The notes: generated by a model not told the origin, from the letters alone. 64,000 nucleotides of DNA from Catonia carolina (GCA_035578175.1 JAQMRL010000008.1:9772883-9836882), one strand, 5' to 3'; shown: positions 42,363-54,698, counted from the first letter of the stretch. Translations and numbers: made by a program.

Positions 42363-42756
42363 TTGTTGTTTAGGTCAACAGCCGAAAGGCTGGTTTGAAC
42401 CTCTAGAGGTTTTACTAAGTAAAAACAAGGAGTAAGGTGGTTTACCATTGCCTTCCTCACTGAGTTGAAAGAGTATGCTTATCAGCATGCCAGGCCCTCC
42501 GAAAAGCACTCACTTTCCACCCTGCAAATGACACCTTCACTTCATTCACCACAGGGTCTGGCTGCATAGTGAAATTCATTACTCTCAGAGGAGATAACTC
42601 TGACTAGTGTCTTTTACACCTCTACCTCTCTGTTCTTAAATAGTTCAGTCATATATGTGGCTGACTATGTGATAAGAAACAGAACTATTTTTTTAGCCCT
42701 GGACCGAACAGATAGAGTGCAATTAAAATAACACTCCACCTGCCCGTTTCGGGCAT
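42363..42756 (-). mobile_element. SINE-like retroposon, copy 4
   Basis: Duplication ATTAACCAGT/ATTACCCAGT (one change) at 42353-42362 and 42757-42766. The tail GTTGTTGTTTAGGTCAACAGCC is at the left on plus. Confidence 0.75.
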
Positions 42757-42766
42757 ATTACCCAGT

Positions 42767-43625
42767 AGTCCGGCATTTCCGTTACACCGGCACCCCTGCG
42801 GTGCCATATAGGCCGGATTATCGCGATTGTACTGTAATTGTGATTAATTGAAAATGTTATCATATTACAAAATACTTAATACTATTGACATTGAAAAGTA
42901 AAAAAAAAGATAACAATAATGAAATTACTATACCTACAATCCGTACTTAAAAATATACAAAATATATAAAATGCTTCATACCAACCTTCAAGTACATAAT
43001 ACATAAAAATTACAGTAGTACATTTAATATTATTTATTGTTCTCAAGTCTTGTTATTATTATTTTATTTATTTATATATATATAACATAAATTGTCACAC
43101 TAAACGATGATAATAACAATAGTAATAATAATACATATTTACGAACGTTTATTTTCTTTTTAAATATTTATGTAATATTTGGGCAGTGAGCTTTGAACCA
43201 AATGCATTAAAATCCCTTAGCGTATGACGGAAAATATTTATTTAGAATTTTTTATTTTACAGTAGTAGTAATTTTTAGCAATAATAATAATTATATACTA
43301 CAATATTTACAAAAATATTATTAATATGTACTAAATAGTTTCACTTTGTTATTTTATAAAAAAGGAAATTCAATTTTAAATGTCGATAAGTAGAGATAAC
43401 ATTAAAAATGGTTTGGTGAAATTTTATTAAATTGGTGGGGCGCTGAGTATCTTGTCCAATGAAAATATTGTATTTTCTCATGGATTCATTAATGATGCTT
43501 CGTCAGAGTCAAATAGTTGTCTAGAGGCCGGCTACTGGATGTGATCCCTCCGCACAAAATGAAGAACAGTCAAGAATGAGCCAAATAGACCTAAAATTGT
43601 ATAATGCAGTCTTGTGCGAAAACAG
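42767..43625. other. AT-rich stretch with a pogo-like end
   Basis: 42790-42840 (GGCCGGATTATCGCGATTG, then TACTGTA) looks like a pogo-type right end without a partner. The rest is A/T-rich with ATT runs and no gene. Confidence 0.4.
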
Positions 43626-43638
43626 CTGACTATTAGAA

Positions 43639-43810
43639 TTTTTTTTTTTTTTGTTTAACGTCAGACTGTTCTGCAATTACTTCTAATGCAGACGGTGAAT
43701 GATGAAATGATTTTTTGTAACGTATGAAAAAATGCCGTGCCTGAATGGGATTCGAACCTAAGACTGCATGATGAAGCGAGCACGTTACCAACTTCGCCAA
43801 TGCGGCCGGC
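43639..43810 (-). mobile_element. tRNA-derived SINE, type 1
   Basis: T run, GCAGACGGTGAATGATGAAA, reverse B box GGGATTCGAACCTAAGACTG, head TGCGGCCGGC. Duplication CTGACTATTAGAA/CTAACTATTAGAA at 43626-43638 and 43811-43823. Confidence 0.8.
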
Positions 43811-43854
43811 CTAACTATTAGAAGGCTGCTTTTATTATTATTAAATAATGCATG

Positions 43855-44610
43855 CGAAATGCATTACCAAGGCCGCAAACCTAAAAAATAACATATTTTT
43901 TACTGATTTTGATAAGTAAAATACAGAAAATTATTAATTGACGCTAAACTAAGCATTGTAAAAAAATGTATGTAATAAAAGTTGTAGGTTTTTTAATTTC
44001 CTACAACTTGAATTATATACACTTTTGCCCTAAAATTTGCCCATAACAGACAGGTGGAGTGTCAAATTATTTACACTCAATCTGTTCATTGCAGGGCTAA
44101 AATAAATAGTTCTGTTTCTTATCACATGGTCAGCCAATTAAATGATTAAATCATTTAAGAACAGAACAGGTAGAGGTGTAAAAGACGCTAATCAGAGTTA
44201 TCTCGTCTGAAAGTAATGAATTTCATTATACAGCCAGACCCTGTGGTGAATGAAGTGAAGGTGTCATTTGCAGAGTGGAAAATATGTCCTTTTCAGAGGG
44301 CCAGGCATGCTGATAAGCGTACTTTTCCATTCAGTGAGGAAGGTGATGGTAAACCACCTCACTCATCGTTTTACTTAGTAAAACCTCTACAGGTTCAAAC
44401 CAGCCTTTTGGCTGATGACCTAAACAACGCCCTAAAATTCATATTAAGATGATCTTAAAAAAACCAATTTTTTACCATGAAGAGCACAGCACCCCAAGAA
44501 TTTCAGCAGACATAGACATGTATCCCATAAGAAATTTAGTAATGACGTGATTTCAAACAAAATCGTAGAAGCCATTTTTGAAAAATTTAACTGAGACTTA
44601 ATTGAGACAT
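43855..44610 (-). mobile_element. Helentron/HINE-like element, copy I (decayed), with SINE insertion
   Basis: Internal text only (GCTAAACTAAGCATTGTAAA, AATAAAAGTTGTAGG, AATTTCAGCAGACATAGACA). Both ends are lost. Interrupted at 44038-44428. Confidence 0.6.
44038..44428 (+). mobile_element. SINE-like retroposon, copy 5 (full length)
   Basis: Perfect 11-bp duplication GCCCTAAAATT (44027-44037, 44429-44439). Starts TGCCCATAACAGACAGGTGG, ends GCTGATGACCTAAACAAC. Confidence 0.85.
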
Positions 44611-45185
44611 TTTGTTCTCAAATTCACCAGTCTTGATGTTCAAATGAAATGATAAATTTCTACAAACATGAATTCTTGGGTTCAGGGGGCCTGAAAATGT
44701 TATTTCCTTTGGCGTGATACTTTTTTGGAGTCTCCCGGATGCCATAATACAAAAAATCCTATTCTCTGATTCTTTTAACATATATTTACTTACATTAGTT
44801 GGGTTAAGTAACATCTTGTCTCGTAATAGGAGAAAATAACACCTCTGATAGGTTGATGGTGGCATAAGCTACATTAATGACTAACTTCAGTTCTCTTAGC
44901 AAGAAGCCATAACATTTTCTCCCGCATTATGGTGTGGCTGCATACCCGGCAGTTTAGTGATATCTTAGAATGAACAATATTCTGACTTTTTAAGATTTTA
45001 ACTCCGAGTTTTTAAGGCAACAAATTATTTAGGGTTTCACCAAACCATTAAAAATGTAGTCATTAGGGACCAAGGACACTACTTACAATACTATTTTGGT
45101 ACAATAATAGTCTCCCAATTATTCTTTTGAGCAAACATAAAAAATTCTATTACCAATCACTAAAAATAAAAATCTTGACAGTCTG
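44611..45185. other. No gene seen
   Basis: The minus frame at 44587-44865 has no domain. 44690 onward shows faint Helentron-like 5' text (GGTTCAGGGGGCCTGAAAA). Confidence 0.4.
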
Positions 45186-45325
45186 AGTTTCCACCATGAT
45201 GGAAGATGAATGTTTTAAATTTTAAATAACATTAAGGAAATTACTGAAGACGTGCATTTTATGCACAAAAGCACTATAAATTGGTAGTGTTTACTGTTTA
45301 ACGTATTACTAGTGGTCTAAAGAAA
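45186..45325 (+). repeat. Penelope-type terminal repeat with hammerhead-like motif
   Basis: GTTTTAAATTTTAAATAAC, then CTGAAGACGTGCATTTTATG with a GTGCAT/ATGCAC stem and AAAAG, then GTTTACTGTTTAACGTATTA. Confidence 0.6.
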
Positions 45326-45709
45326 TAATTAAAATAATAATTAAGAAAATAAAGAAATAAAAATTACAAATACAACACAGTAACCTTCTTTTTAGTCCAA
45401 CTCACCTTGGGTTCAGATCTAACAAAAAATATTACGTATTTTGTCATAATTTGCAGTAAACAGAATTAAATTAATGTAGTATTAAAGAGAAAATCAGCAC
45501 AAGTTGTAAAAAATAAATGAAATTGGGCGAGTTCCAGTTTTACTAACAAAACTACGTAGTTCTTTGAACGGCATTCAAAACAGCTTGCATTTAATGCATT
45601 CATAAACATTGCCGAATCAAACAAAGCTTACAATTTTGCAGAACTTTTAAATTGATGTATAATTAGTAATGATTGTTTAAAGGAAAAATTGTAATTATGA
45701 AGGCAAAGA

Positions 45710-45870
45710 GACTTTTTTTTGCTTAACATTTGACTGATCTGCTACTGCTAATGCAGATGGTGAAGGATGGAATGATTTTTGTAATGTATGGAAATATACC
45801 GTGCCTAAATGGGATTCGAACTCAAGACCGCACGATGAGAGGCAAGCACGTAACCAACTACGCTAATGAA
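45710..45870 (-). mobile_element. tRNA-derived SINE, type 1 (decayed)
   Basis: T run, GCTAATGCAGATGGTGAAGG, reverse B box GGGATTCGAACTCAAGACCG. The head is eroded. Confidence 0.65.
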
Positions 45871-46276
45871 CAGCTGCTTTTTGATGCATTAAACATCACT
45901 ACAACCAACATAATAAGCATTAAATTAGCTTTAAATTAAAAAAAAAAAACAAGTAACTAGCTAAATCCAAACTAAAGTTACAAGTAAATAAATTAAAATT
46001 CAAGAAAAGTTAAGAAAACTTATCAACACTGGCAAAATTTATAAAATTCATAACTTTTTTTTAAAAAGTCGCAAACATAAAATTTTTACATATTATTAAA
46101 GAGGAAGATTTGAACTATGTTGTAAGTGAAAAAAAGAAAAATGGCCAAAACTTAAAATTTCAGTCTCCTGTGTCCCCTTAAAATGTTTGTGGTCTGACCA
46201 GGTATTTACAATCTCTGTGTTTAATAAGAATGTATGTATGTAGAATTATAAAAACAGTATAATGTTACTTGGTTAA

Positions 46277-46842
46277 CCCTTTCAAGGCCAACGTCCTGAA
46301 AATAGGACGTCGATATCATATACGTAGTTATGACATTCGGTTTACCGGGTGTCCATAAATTACCAATGTCCGATTAACCGAACGTTTCCAAAAAAACTTT
46401 TAATCAAAAATTAATAGAAACATTTATTTTTAAACCACTTCCGTGGCGTAGTGACTAATGCGCTAGCCTACAAAGCGAAATGTCCTGGGTTCGATACCCG
46501 GCTAAGATCTGGAAATTTTAACACATTAAAACCACCGTTAAGGTACCAAAACGCACAGTAGTTGTAAATGACCAAGCTGTCGATGCGACTTCAAATAAAC
46601 TAAAAAAAAAAAACAATTTTGAATATTTTTAGTGTTAGAACGATTTCTGTTCGTTTTAACACAATAAAAATTAATTTTTTACAGAAAATTTTATTTTTCT
46701 GTAACGTTGAAATTTTGGTCGGCAATAGCAGGCTTACGCCTACAAGTTTTCTAAATAAGGGCTGACACTTTTTGTACACCCTTATTCAAAATAAAAGGGG
46801 CTGAAGATCAAACTTTTAAATATTGTTTCGGCATTGAAAGGG
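46277..46842. mobile_element. piggyBac-like MITE
   Basis: CCCTTTCAAGGCC at the left is mirrored by GGCATTGAAAGGG at the right. TTAA lies at both flanks (46273-46276, 46843-46846), the piggyBac target. No transposase. A tRNA-SINE is inserted at about 46433-46608. Confidence 0.75.
46433..46608 (+). mobile_element. tRNA-derived SINE, type 2
   Basis: Head CCGTGGCGTAGTGACTAATG, B box TGGGTTCGATACCCGGCTAA, body AACACATTAAAACCACCG, poly-A end near 46598-46612. Confidence 0.75.
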
Positions 46843-47019
46843 TTAACCCCGATTGTGTTAATCCCGATTATCTTCATTAAAAGAACCCACATTTAGAAAT
46901 CGGGAAAAATCTGTAATCTGGCATCACCCGAGTCCTGAAAGTACCAGGATTAAAAAGAGGTTACTGTTATTGAATAGTATCTTCATTCAAAAATAAATCT
47001 ATAATGCATTCTGCAGTTT

Positions 47020-47445
47020 CAAATTATTTCTATTTCATATAATGAATTTATATAATAATTTCACCAACCTTCTTTTTAAACTGCGTCACCTTTATTTTTA
47101 TTCTTACTTACACGTGTTTCGGTGTATCCACCATCATCAGAGTAAATAAAAAAATTAAAACCAAAAAAATTTTTATCTCACTTATTTAAAATTTACAGAA
47201 GATGATAAATCTTCAGTCATGTTTATAAAACTCTATAAAAATACTATAAGTTTTACACAAATGACTGAAGATGTATCATCTTCTGTAAATTTTAAATAAG
47301 TGAGATAACAATTTTTTTATTTACTCTGATGATGGTGGATCCACCGAAATACGTGTAAGTAAGAATAAAAATAAAGGTGACACAGTTTCAAAAGAAGGTT
47401 GGTGAAATTATTATATAAATTCATTATATGAAATAGATACAATAG
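47020..47445. repeat. Large inverted pair of Penelope-type terminal repeats
   Basis: Arms of about 190 bp (47026-47220 and 47260-47445) are near-perfect reverse complements, with CATCTTCTGTAAATTTTAAA mirrored around a loop near 47230-47255. Each arm carries the hammerhead-like GATGATGGTGGATCCACCGA core (minus at 47110-47140, plus at 47326-47352). Confidence 0.7.
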
Positions 47446-48329
47446 TATTGTCCATGAATATAAAAAAAAAAATAAAGAACCTATAAAAAATTCTAGTACG
47501 TATAAACTTAGAATTTACACATATATTATTCACTTATAAAGTTTCTTTGGTATACCTTGGACAATTCGAATTGGCACAACCAGCTTCGATGTTTATCTGC
47601 TCCACTCTTCGCCCCTCACCATGCAACAACAATACAGTCACAAAAGTATACAATCACTACTGTAATATTTGACTCATGCACGGTCACTTCGCTTTCTTTT
47701 CACTGTTGTTATTAATAATCTGTCAAGACATAATGATGTGACTAATTTGTTTTCATATGCGATTTTCTGTTCATTATTTATATTCAGACCAATTTGTTTA
47801 GCTAGTTGTGTGCGTCTATAGTTTATAGTTTAGTGAATTTTTGCAGTTTAGTTCTTGTAATTTATAATTTAAATTTTTACTGGGGCAAACTAAATAAATA
47901 TTTTAAAATGAAATAATTATTTGTATGTTTATACATTGAAATAAAGTTGTAGGCATTTGCGTACATTAAAATTTGTAGACCTTGTTGAAAGAATAAGTTA
48001 TGGATATATTTTATGCGGAACTATGTGTACACGTAGTGCCAGTTCGAATTGTCCACAGTATATTATTATATAATGTTATAGGACTCCTCATCAATCAACT
48101 TTAATTTTAATTTACACATATACACGTGCTAAAATGAATTTGAGGTTAATTTTGTGGGCAAATTACTGTAAAATTATTTATAAGCCATTTTTTTAATCAC
48201 TGATTGACATAACCTCACTTTTAATTTACACCATTATATTTTAGTATAGGCCTACTTAAAAATTAATTAAACAAAAAAAATTAAAATTAATTAATCATTA
48301 ATTGATTCAAAATTAACAAACTATTGATT
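47446..48329. other. No gene seen
   Basis: AT-rich, with no frame over 60 codons that carries a domain and no repeat ends. Confidence 0.45.
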
Positions 48330-48706
48330 GTTGTTGTTTAGATCATCAACGAAAGGTTGGTTTGAACCTCTAGAGGTTTTACTAAGTAAAATGAAAAGTG
48401 AGGTGGTTCACCATTGCCTTTTTCACAGAGTTGAAAAGTATACTTATCAGCATGCCACGTTCTCTAAAAAACACATATTTTCCATCCTACAAATGACACC
48501 TTCACTTCATTCACCACAGGGTCTGTATAATGAAATTCATTACTTTCAGAGGAGATTTTTACACTTCTACCTCTTCTGCTCTTAAATGATTCTGTCATTT
48601 AACTGGCTGATCATTTGATATGAAACAGAACTATTTTTTGTAGCTCTGGAACTAGCAGATCGAGTGCAAATAATTTAACAATTCACCTGTCTGTTACGGG
48701 CAAACA
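48330..48706 (-). mobile_element. SINE-like retroposon, copy 6 (diverged)
   Basis: Tail GTTGTTGTTTAGATCATCAAC to head CTGTCTGTTACGGGCA. The duplication is unclear (CTATTGAT versus TTATTGAT further out). Confidence 0.7.
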
Positions 48707-49779
48707 CAATATTTATTGATCCATATTGGTAATTTTCAATCAATATTAATTAATTTGCAGGAAAGTGAGATCATGTTAGTCGATGATAAAAACAGGCTTA
48801 TCACGCAAAATTAACCCCGATTCAGATTTAGCACACAGATGTAAAAATAAAAATAAAAAAATGTTGAAATCGGTGAGAAATTCTAAACTATACAACTACC
48901 GTTTCTTTAAATTAGTTTTATTTCATTACAGAAACCATTTCTAAAAATCATAAGCTCTAAATTCTGTTCCATTTATTATAAGAAATAAGTTAACAGGCAG
49001 TGGTACTTTGTACAATTTGTTTATCATTTACAGTAACTTAATTATTTTTTTACTAAGATATTTTTATAGCATTCACTGACACACTCATGTACTAGTAACG
49101 CAATATAAGTAGACGATCATCAGCGAGAGTAAGACTGGACTATGCGAGGGGGGGGGATGGAAGTGCTACTAAATGTGCTTTTCTAAAAACATCATAGAGA
49201 CAGCTCTAACCATGACATCATGTTGAAGTTTTACTCTTACATTGATTTATTATGTGTACAGCTATGCCGTTTTAAAAACATCCCATTGTATTATTTATTG
49301 ATTCTTAATAATTATCCTAAATAATAAACATTCATTCTAAATAAGCCATAATACTAGGTCTAAGCTATATTTAGTATCCTTTTTGGTCATCAGCAGTAAA
49401 CTGAATTACTGCACTCTGGCATTTGTAATGATGGACTAGTTAGTCCGTGAGTTCCGTCAATGCGAGCTTATTATCGTGAGTAATACTAGTTTTACGGTAA
49501 TTTCAAAATGTTATTGTATTATTAGGGTTTTCATAATTCATTACTTTCAGTAAAAGTTATGTTAAATTGCGATTGACTTTTAAACAATTCACTTTCTTTA
49601 AATAATTACATTACTTATTTAGTGTGACGGGTCATGAACTGAATTTTATTACTTAAGTGTTTGTGGTGGTTATATTTTGAGTTACACGCTTGATACATGT
49701 CTTATGCTTTCGGGTTGGCCGATGTAAGTAGGATAGATAGTATACTATCCTCCGCATGATAGGCGAAATCGTCAACTCA
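48707..49779. other. No gene seen
   Basis: AT-rich. A short G run (49149-49156) is the only notable feature. Confidence 0.45.
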
Positions 49780-49784
49780 TAGCG

Positions 49785-49935
49785 TGTTACCAGTAGTGGT
49801 CAGTTGAATTAACTTCTAGGCCAAGAGTCCTGGGTTTGATTCCCAGTCAGGACTGGAATTTTTATCATTTACCCTTCATCATCTGTATTAACTCTGATGT
49901 GCAAAATCGTCGAAACATTAAAAAACCTAAATTAG
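49785..49935 (+). mobile_element. tRNA-derived SINE
   Basis: A-box-like GTGGTCAGTTGAATTAACTT, B box TGGGTTTGATTCCCAGTCAG, then a body of CATCATCTGTATTAACTCTG type and an A-rich end. Confidence 0.6.
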
Positions 49936-50065
49936 GTACTTATTTACAAGGTTCTTTTCAGAAATGTTAATGTTTAGTTTTTACATTTTAAATAAAAAAA
50001 ATGTAGAATTGAGTATTTTTTTTAAAATCTAGTAATTCAGTAGTTTTGTTGCTTCAGCTGAATTT

Positions 50066-50463
50066 GTTGTTGTTGTTTAGGTCATCACCCAAAAGGCTGG
50101 TTTGAACCTGTAGAGGTTTTACTAAGTAAAACGAGGAGTGAGGTGGTTTACAATTGCCTTCCTCACCGAGTGGAAAAGTATGCTTATCAGCATGCCGGGC
50201 CCTCTGAAAAACACACATTTTCCACTCTGCAAATGACACCTTCACTTCATTCACCACAGGGTCTGGCTGTATAATGAAATTTATTACTTTCAGAGAAGAT
50301 AACTCTGATTAGTGTCTTTTACACCTCTACCGCTTCTGTTCTTAAATGGTCCAGTCATTTAATTGGCTGACCATGTGATAAGAAACAGAACTATTTATTT
50401 TAGCCCTGCAACGAACAGATTGATTGTAAATAATTTGACACTCCACCTGTCTGTTATGGGCAG
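50066..50463 (-). mobile_element. SINE-like retroposon, copy 7 (full length)
   Basis: Perfect 11-bp duplication CAGCTGAATTT (50055-50065, 50464-50474). The (GTT)n tail at the left is the AAC tail of the minus strand. Confidence 0.85.
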
Positions 50464-50596
50464 CAGCTGAATTTAAATTCCAAAATTGCATCATTCTGAA
50501 GATATTAATGTTACTGGATTCACATTCAAATTCCTTATGTTTTATTTCTTAAAATAATACGATAATAATTTTACATTAATGTTAATTATGTAAAAA

Positions 50597-51377
50597 ATCT
50601 GGTGTGAAACACTCACACAACTTTCTCTTGCCAATGCAAATAATTTACAATATAATTTAACATTAGTAATAAAATATTAGAAATAAACAAAAAACTAACC
50701 TCAATAAACATAACCTTATTTTAATCATGAGTGAAACACTCAAAATGAAAATCAACCTCAGTCTGGCTTAAAAATACGGAAAATCACTATTTCACGCTAA
50801 ACTAGGCTCTGTAGAGAAAAATACGTTAAATAAAAGTTGTAGATCTTTAAATTTCCTATAAATTTGGTTATATACACTTTTGTCGTAAAATGCATACTAA
50901 GGCCAAAATCTTAAAAAAATCGATTTTTCACACGTTTTCGTGAGAAAAAAATCAGAAAATCGCTAATTACTGCTAAACTAAGCGTCATACAAAAAAATGT
51001 TTGAAACAGAAGTTGTAGGTTTTTAAATTCTCTACAACTTTTATTATATAAGTTTTTGCGCTAAAATTTATATTAAAGCCGTAATCTTAAAAAAAACAAC
51101 GTTTTTACGTGAAAACAGCCTCACCAAGAATTTCAGCAAACATGGCGCCTACCCTATCTTGTAGAGAATAAAAAATTGAGTAAAATAGGCGATTTTAAAA
51201 AAAATCGTCGGACCAGTTTTTGAGAAAATCGCAAAAAAGTGAAAAATTATATGAATAAACTACTACTTCCGGTTGACCGATTTTGATGAAAATGTTCGTG
51301 TCGCGTCCGGTAGTGGTATGTAACTTAAGTTTCAAGTTTCAAGTTCGTACCATGTTCCGTTCTTGAGATATTCTGTT

Positions 51378-51422
<45 letters not shown>

Positions 51423-51555
51423 CAATCGCTAAAAACATGTTTTTTGGGTTCAGGGGGTCTGAAAACGTATAGATCCGGTGAAAACTCGATTTCTTAAAAT
51501 CGACATGAAAACAATACTTTCCTTCCTATATATTCATATAGGCAAGAGAAAGTAA
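50597..51555 (-). mobile_element. Helentron/HINE-like element, copy G (full length)
   Basis: Best-preserved copy: hairpin end ATCTGGTGTGAAACACTCAC, then CTTTCTCTTGCC, two internal duplicated units, CA microsatellite (51382-51418), and closing GGCAAGAGAAAGTAAAA. Confidence 0.82.
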
Positions 51556-52080
51556 AAAGAAGGCTGTCTTCTAAAATGTCGTTTACTTTGTGGCAATAGC
51601 TTTTTTTTTACAAATACTACAAAATTTTACAATTCTAAAATAATAACGATGTGCTTTAAAAAATTTTACTATAAAATAGAGATCACAAGAATGCGTGAGC
51701 TTTCCCGCAATTGCAGGACTGTCAAATTTCTCTTTTAACCAGATTTATTAAATTAAGTTCCTTTATCAGGGCTGCTTTGGAATTCTATCAGCGTTGCAGT
51801 CTTTTTAATTAACAAGCATATGTAAAAACATGCTGAAACTTCTAATATACCATGCTTCCCAACAAATCTAACTTATAGGGAAATTAACATCAGACAATGT
51901 ACTGTCAACATGCGTCTTATTATAAGGGTGTAATCTTACTTTTATTACTCCAGTCATTAAGGAAACAGAATAAAAATGATTCTACAAAAGATTTTAAACG
52001 CTAGTAATTAAATTATTAGAAAATAAAGACAAAAATGATATTCAATTTCAACATAGCGTGGTACTTACATAAGAAAAATA
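51556..52080. other. No gene seen
   Basis: AT-rich with no domain-bearing frame. Confidence 0.45.
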
Positions 52081-52081
52081 A

Positions 52082-52465
52082 ATGTGGTGTGAAACACTCA
52101 CACGACTTTCTCTTACCAATGCAAATAATGGACAATATAACCTAACATTAGTAATAAAACTTTAGAAATGAACGAAAAACTAACCTCAATAAACATAACC
52201 TAATTTTAATCATGAGTGAAAGAAGCAAAATGAAAATCAACCTTAGTTAGGCTTAAAAATACGGATAATCAGTCTTTCACGGTAAACTAGGCCCTGTAGT
52301 GAAAAATGCTCTAAATAAAAGTTGTAGATCTTTTAATTTCCTATAAATTCGATTATATACACTTTTGTTGTAAAATGCAAGCTAAGGCTGAAATCTTAAA
52401 AAATCAATTTTTTTATACTTTCGTGAGAAAAAAACAGAATATCGCTAATTATTGCTAAACTAAGG
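52082..52465 (-). mobile_element. Helentron/HINE-like element, copy H (truncated)
   Basis: The hairpin end GTGGTGTGAAACACTCACAC and first internal unit are present. Text stops matching after GCTAAACTAAG at 52465, so the 5' half is missing. Confidence 0.75.
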
Positions 52466-53929
52466 GTGGCAATAGACAAGCAGCTTCAAGCAGTCGAGGT
52501 CAACTGCTTCAAGCTGCCGCAGTTATAAGCAACCTAAGAGAATGAGAAATATTACACTTCAAAATCTGATTGCTGAGCTATAGAAACATTCGGGAAGGAA
52601 GTTTACAAATTGAGAGTGGATCCTACAGTGGAAAAGAGAAAACTTTAAAAGAAAAATTATCAGATAAAAAACGATAAATGAACAGCAAAAACCGACGAAA
52701 CGACAGAAAGTTGTGTATTCTGACAAGGAACAGTAGAGAAGAATCGGATGGATTGAGGGAATACTGGAGAAAGTTCAAGGAAGGAAACATCAGGAAAGGA
52801 CTCCAAAAACTGAAAAATTGAACCGCAAAAATTGAAATGAGCTTTTTTTAGTTTGATGAACTTATCTAGTCCTATGTGGCTTTAAAAATAAAAAAAAGAA
52901 CGATAAAAATAAATTTGCTTGAAGTAAAGAATATTGGACAAAGAGAAAAGCAGGAGAAATTTCCAATAAGTAATGTTTAAATCACTGCGTGATCATTTAA
53001 GGCCTACTTTTATTAAAAACAGGTGAAAAAGAACATTAGTAGTGTAGGTACACTGCTACCAAAAGTGTGGCAACATTAACTTACTGTAATTTTTGTTAAA
53101 CAAAAATAAATGTAGTACTTTTCCAATACAAAAAAACACAATAAATATGAGGGGGTCAATATCAAACTCTCCAACTTTAGTAATTTTACAGAACAGAAAA
53201 AACTATAAACAAATATACCTAACAGATAAATAGAATGGTTTTTGTACCAGCTATTTCTTGCAAGGTAACATTTACCATTCATTCGTTTCCTTAAAATCGG
53301 AATACTATTAGTATCACAGAAATTAAGTTATTTACAATTTTTTAATTTAGAGTTTGCTGTTCAAACCAAAATACGGAGTTTGTTGTCTTTGAAACTGACG
53401 GAACAAAGAGAAGTTTCAGAACCAAAGATTTGAAATTATGCACCTTTTCCAGAGACTGATTTTATAACAACCTAATAAAACATTAAAGTTAAAGATTCCT
53501 AGATATTTAAGTAATAACTTCATGTTATTTATAAGTAAACCTAACAGCACACGTATTTTTATTTTTAGGTTATACATACTTCTTACTTGCCTAGCACATA
53601 GTTACATTTCCATTTACAAGGTTGAAGAATTCTTTTTCTGGCTTTTCGGGGAAATACAAAGCTCGCCGATGAAGTGGACGATATCCATTTTTACCTAATA
53701 TTTAATAGTAAAATTAAAAGAATTTAACACAAAATAACCACAAACAACTCACACTTTGCACGACACGAGAATAACGTAAACAAACGGCAGCCATGTTGAC
53801 TTTCTTCTAGTCTCTGATTGGTTAGTTTGGAGAATGCTGTTTTTGAAATTTAGGAACCCACGGCTTGATAATAATAGCTTTAAAATTAAGCCTCATTTTT
53901 ATTCGTGAAAAAAATAAAAATTTTGATGG
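52466..53929. other. No gene seen
   Basis: 52560-52820 is purine-rich and may be a decayed LINE or UTR, but no frame holds. The minus frame at 53076-53282 has no domain. Confidence 0.4.
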
Positions 53930-53931
53930 TT

Positions 53932-54262
53932 TCGTTATGTATAACCTACCGGGTTGATCTGTAATAGTGGTAAAGTCGTCGCCGCAAGTCAGCTGTTTTA
54001 ACAGCTGATTTTCGGAAACGAAGGTTCCGTGATTCAAATCTTACATTAATAAAATTTATAGTATTATAAAAAAGTACACCGACAACCACTGTATACGGAC
54101 TTGAATAATAGACAGTAGTTACCGGTGTACATTGATGGTTATGTTTTAATTAACTATACCTCATTTACACATTAAACACATCAATCTCATCTCATTGGAT
54201 TGCTTAATGTTCTCGAATTTAACAGATTCCAACATCATACATACTTTACAGATTAAAAAAAG
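53932..54262 (+). mobile_element. tRNA-derived SINE, type 3
   Basis: Head AACCTACCGGGTTGATCTGT, decayed B box GTGATTCAAATCTTACATTA, body GACAGTAGTTACCGGTGTAC, tail AACAGATTCCAACATCATAC. Diverged relative to 39487-39825. Confidence 0.7.
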
Positions 54263-54698
54263 TTATGATTAGAATTAATGATTATGATTTAGATTAAAAA
54301 TTAAATGTATAACCAGATATAATGTGTACAGTGATGTTAACAGATTTCAGTGAAAAACAAAATGGCAGTTTGTTGAGTTTGATATTGACCCTTTTTATAT
54401 ACTCTCTAAAACTTAAACTCCCAAACTAAAAACTGCCTGTATTTATATTACATTAGAATTCTAAAATTATAAATAGTATTTGCAAAATAAGCCAATTTAT
54501 TATTATAATGGCAGTGAACAAAAGATTTTATATATTTAATTATTTTTTTGTCTTTGTTATGCCTACACAAAACTAGACAATTATAGCCTATATGCTCCGT
54601 ATTTTAACACAAAAAATTGTACATAAATAATAATTCTACATTATCATTCATTCTACCAGTTTGATGGACATCTATTTCAATCTTTTAAAACGACATGT

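Noticed and set aside
44216..44452. 78-codon frame repeated in several places (NEVKVSFAEWK)
   Set aside because: It is the body of the SINE-like family; other copies break the frame, and conservation is at DNA level.
52560..52830. Possible decayed coding exon
   Set aside because: Purine-rich text with stops in all frames; no motif to support a call.
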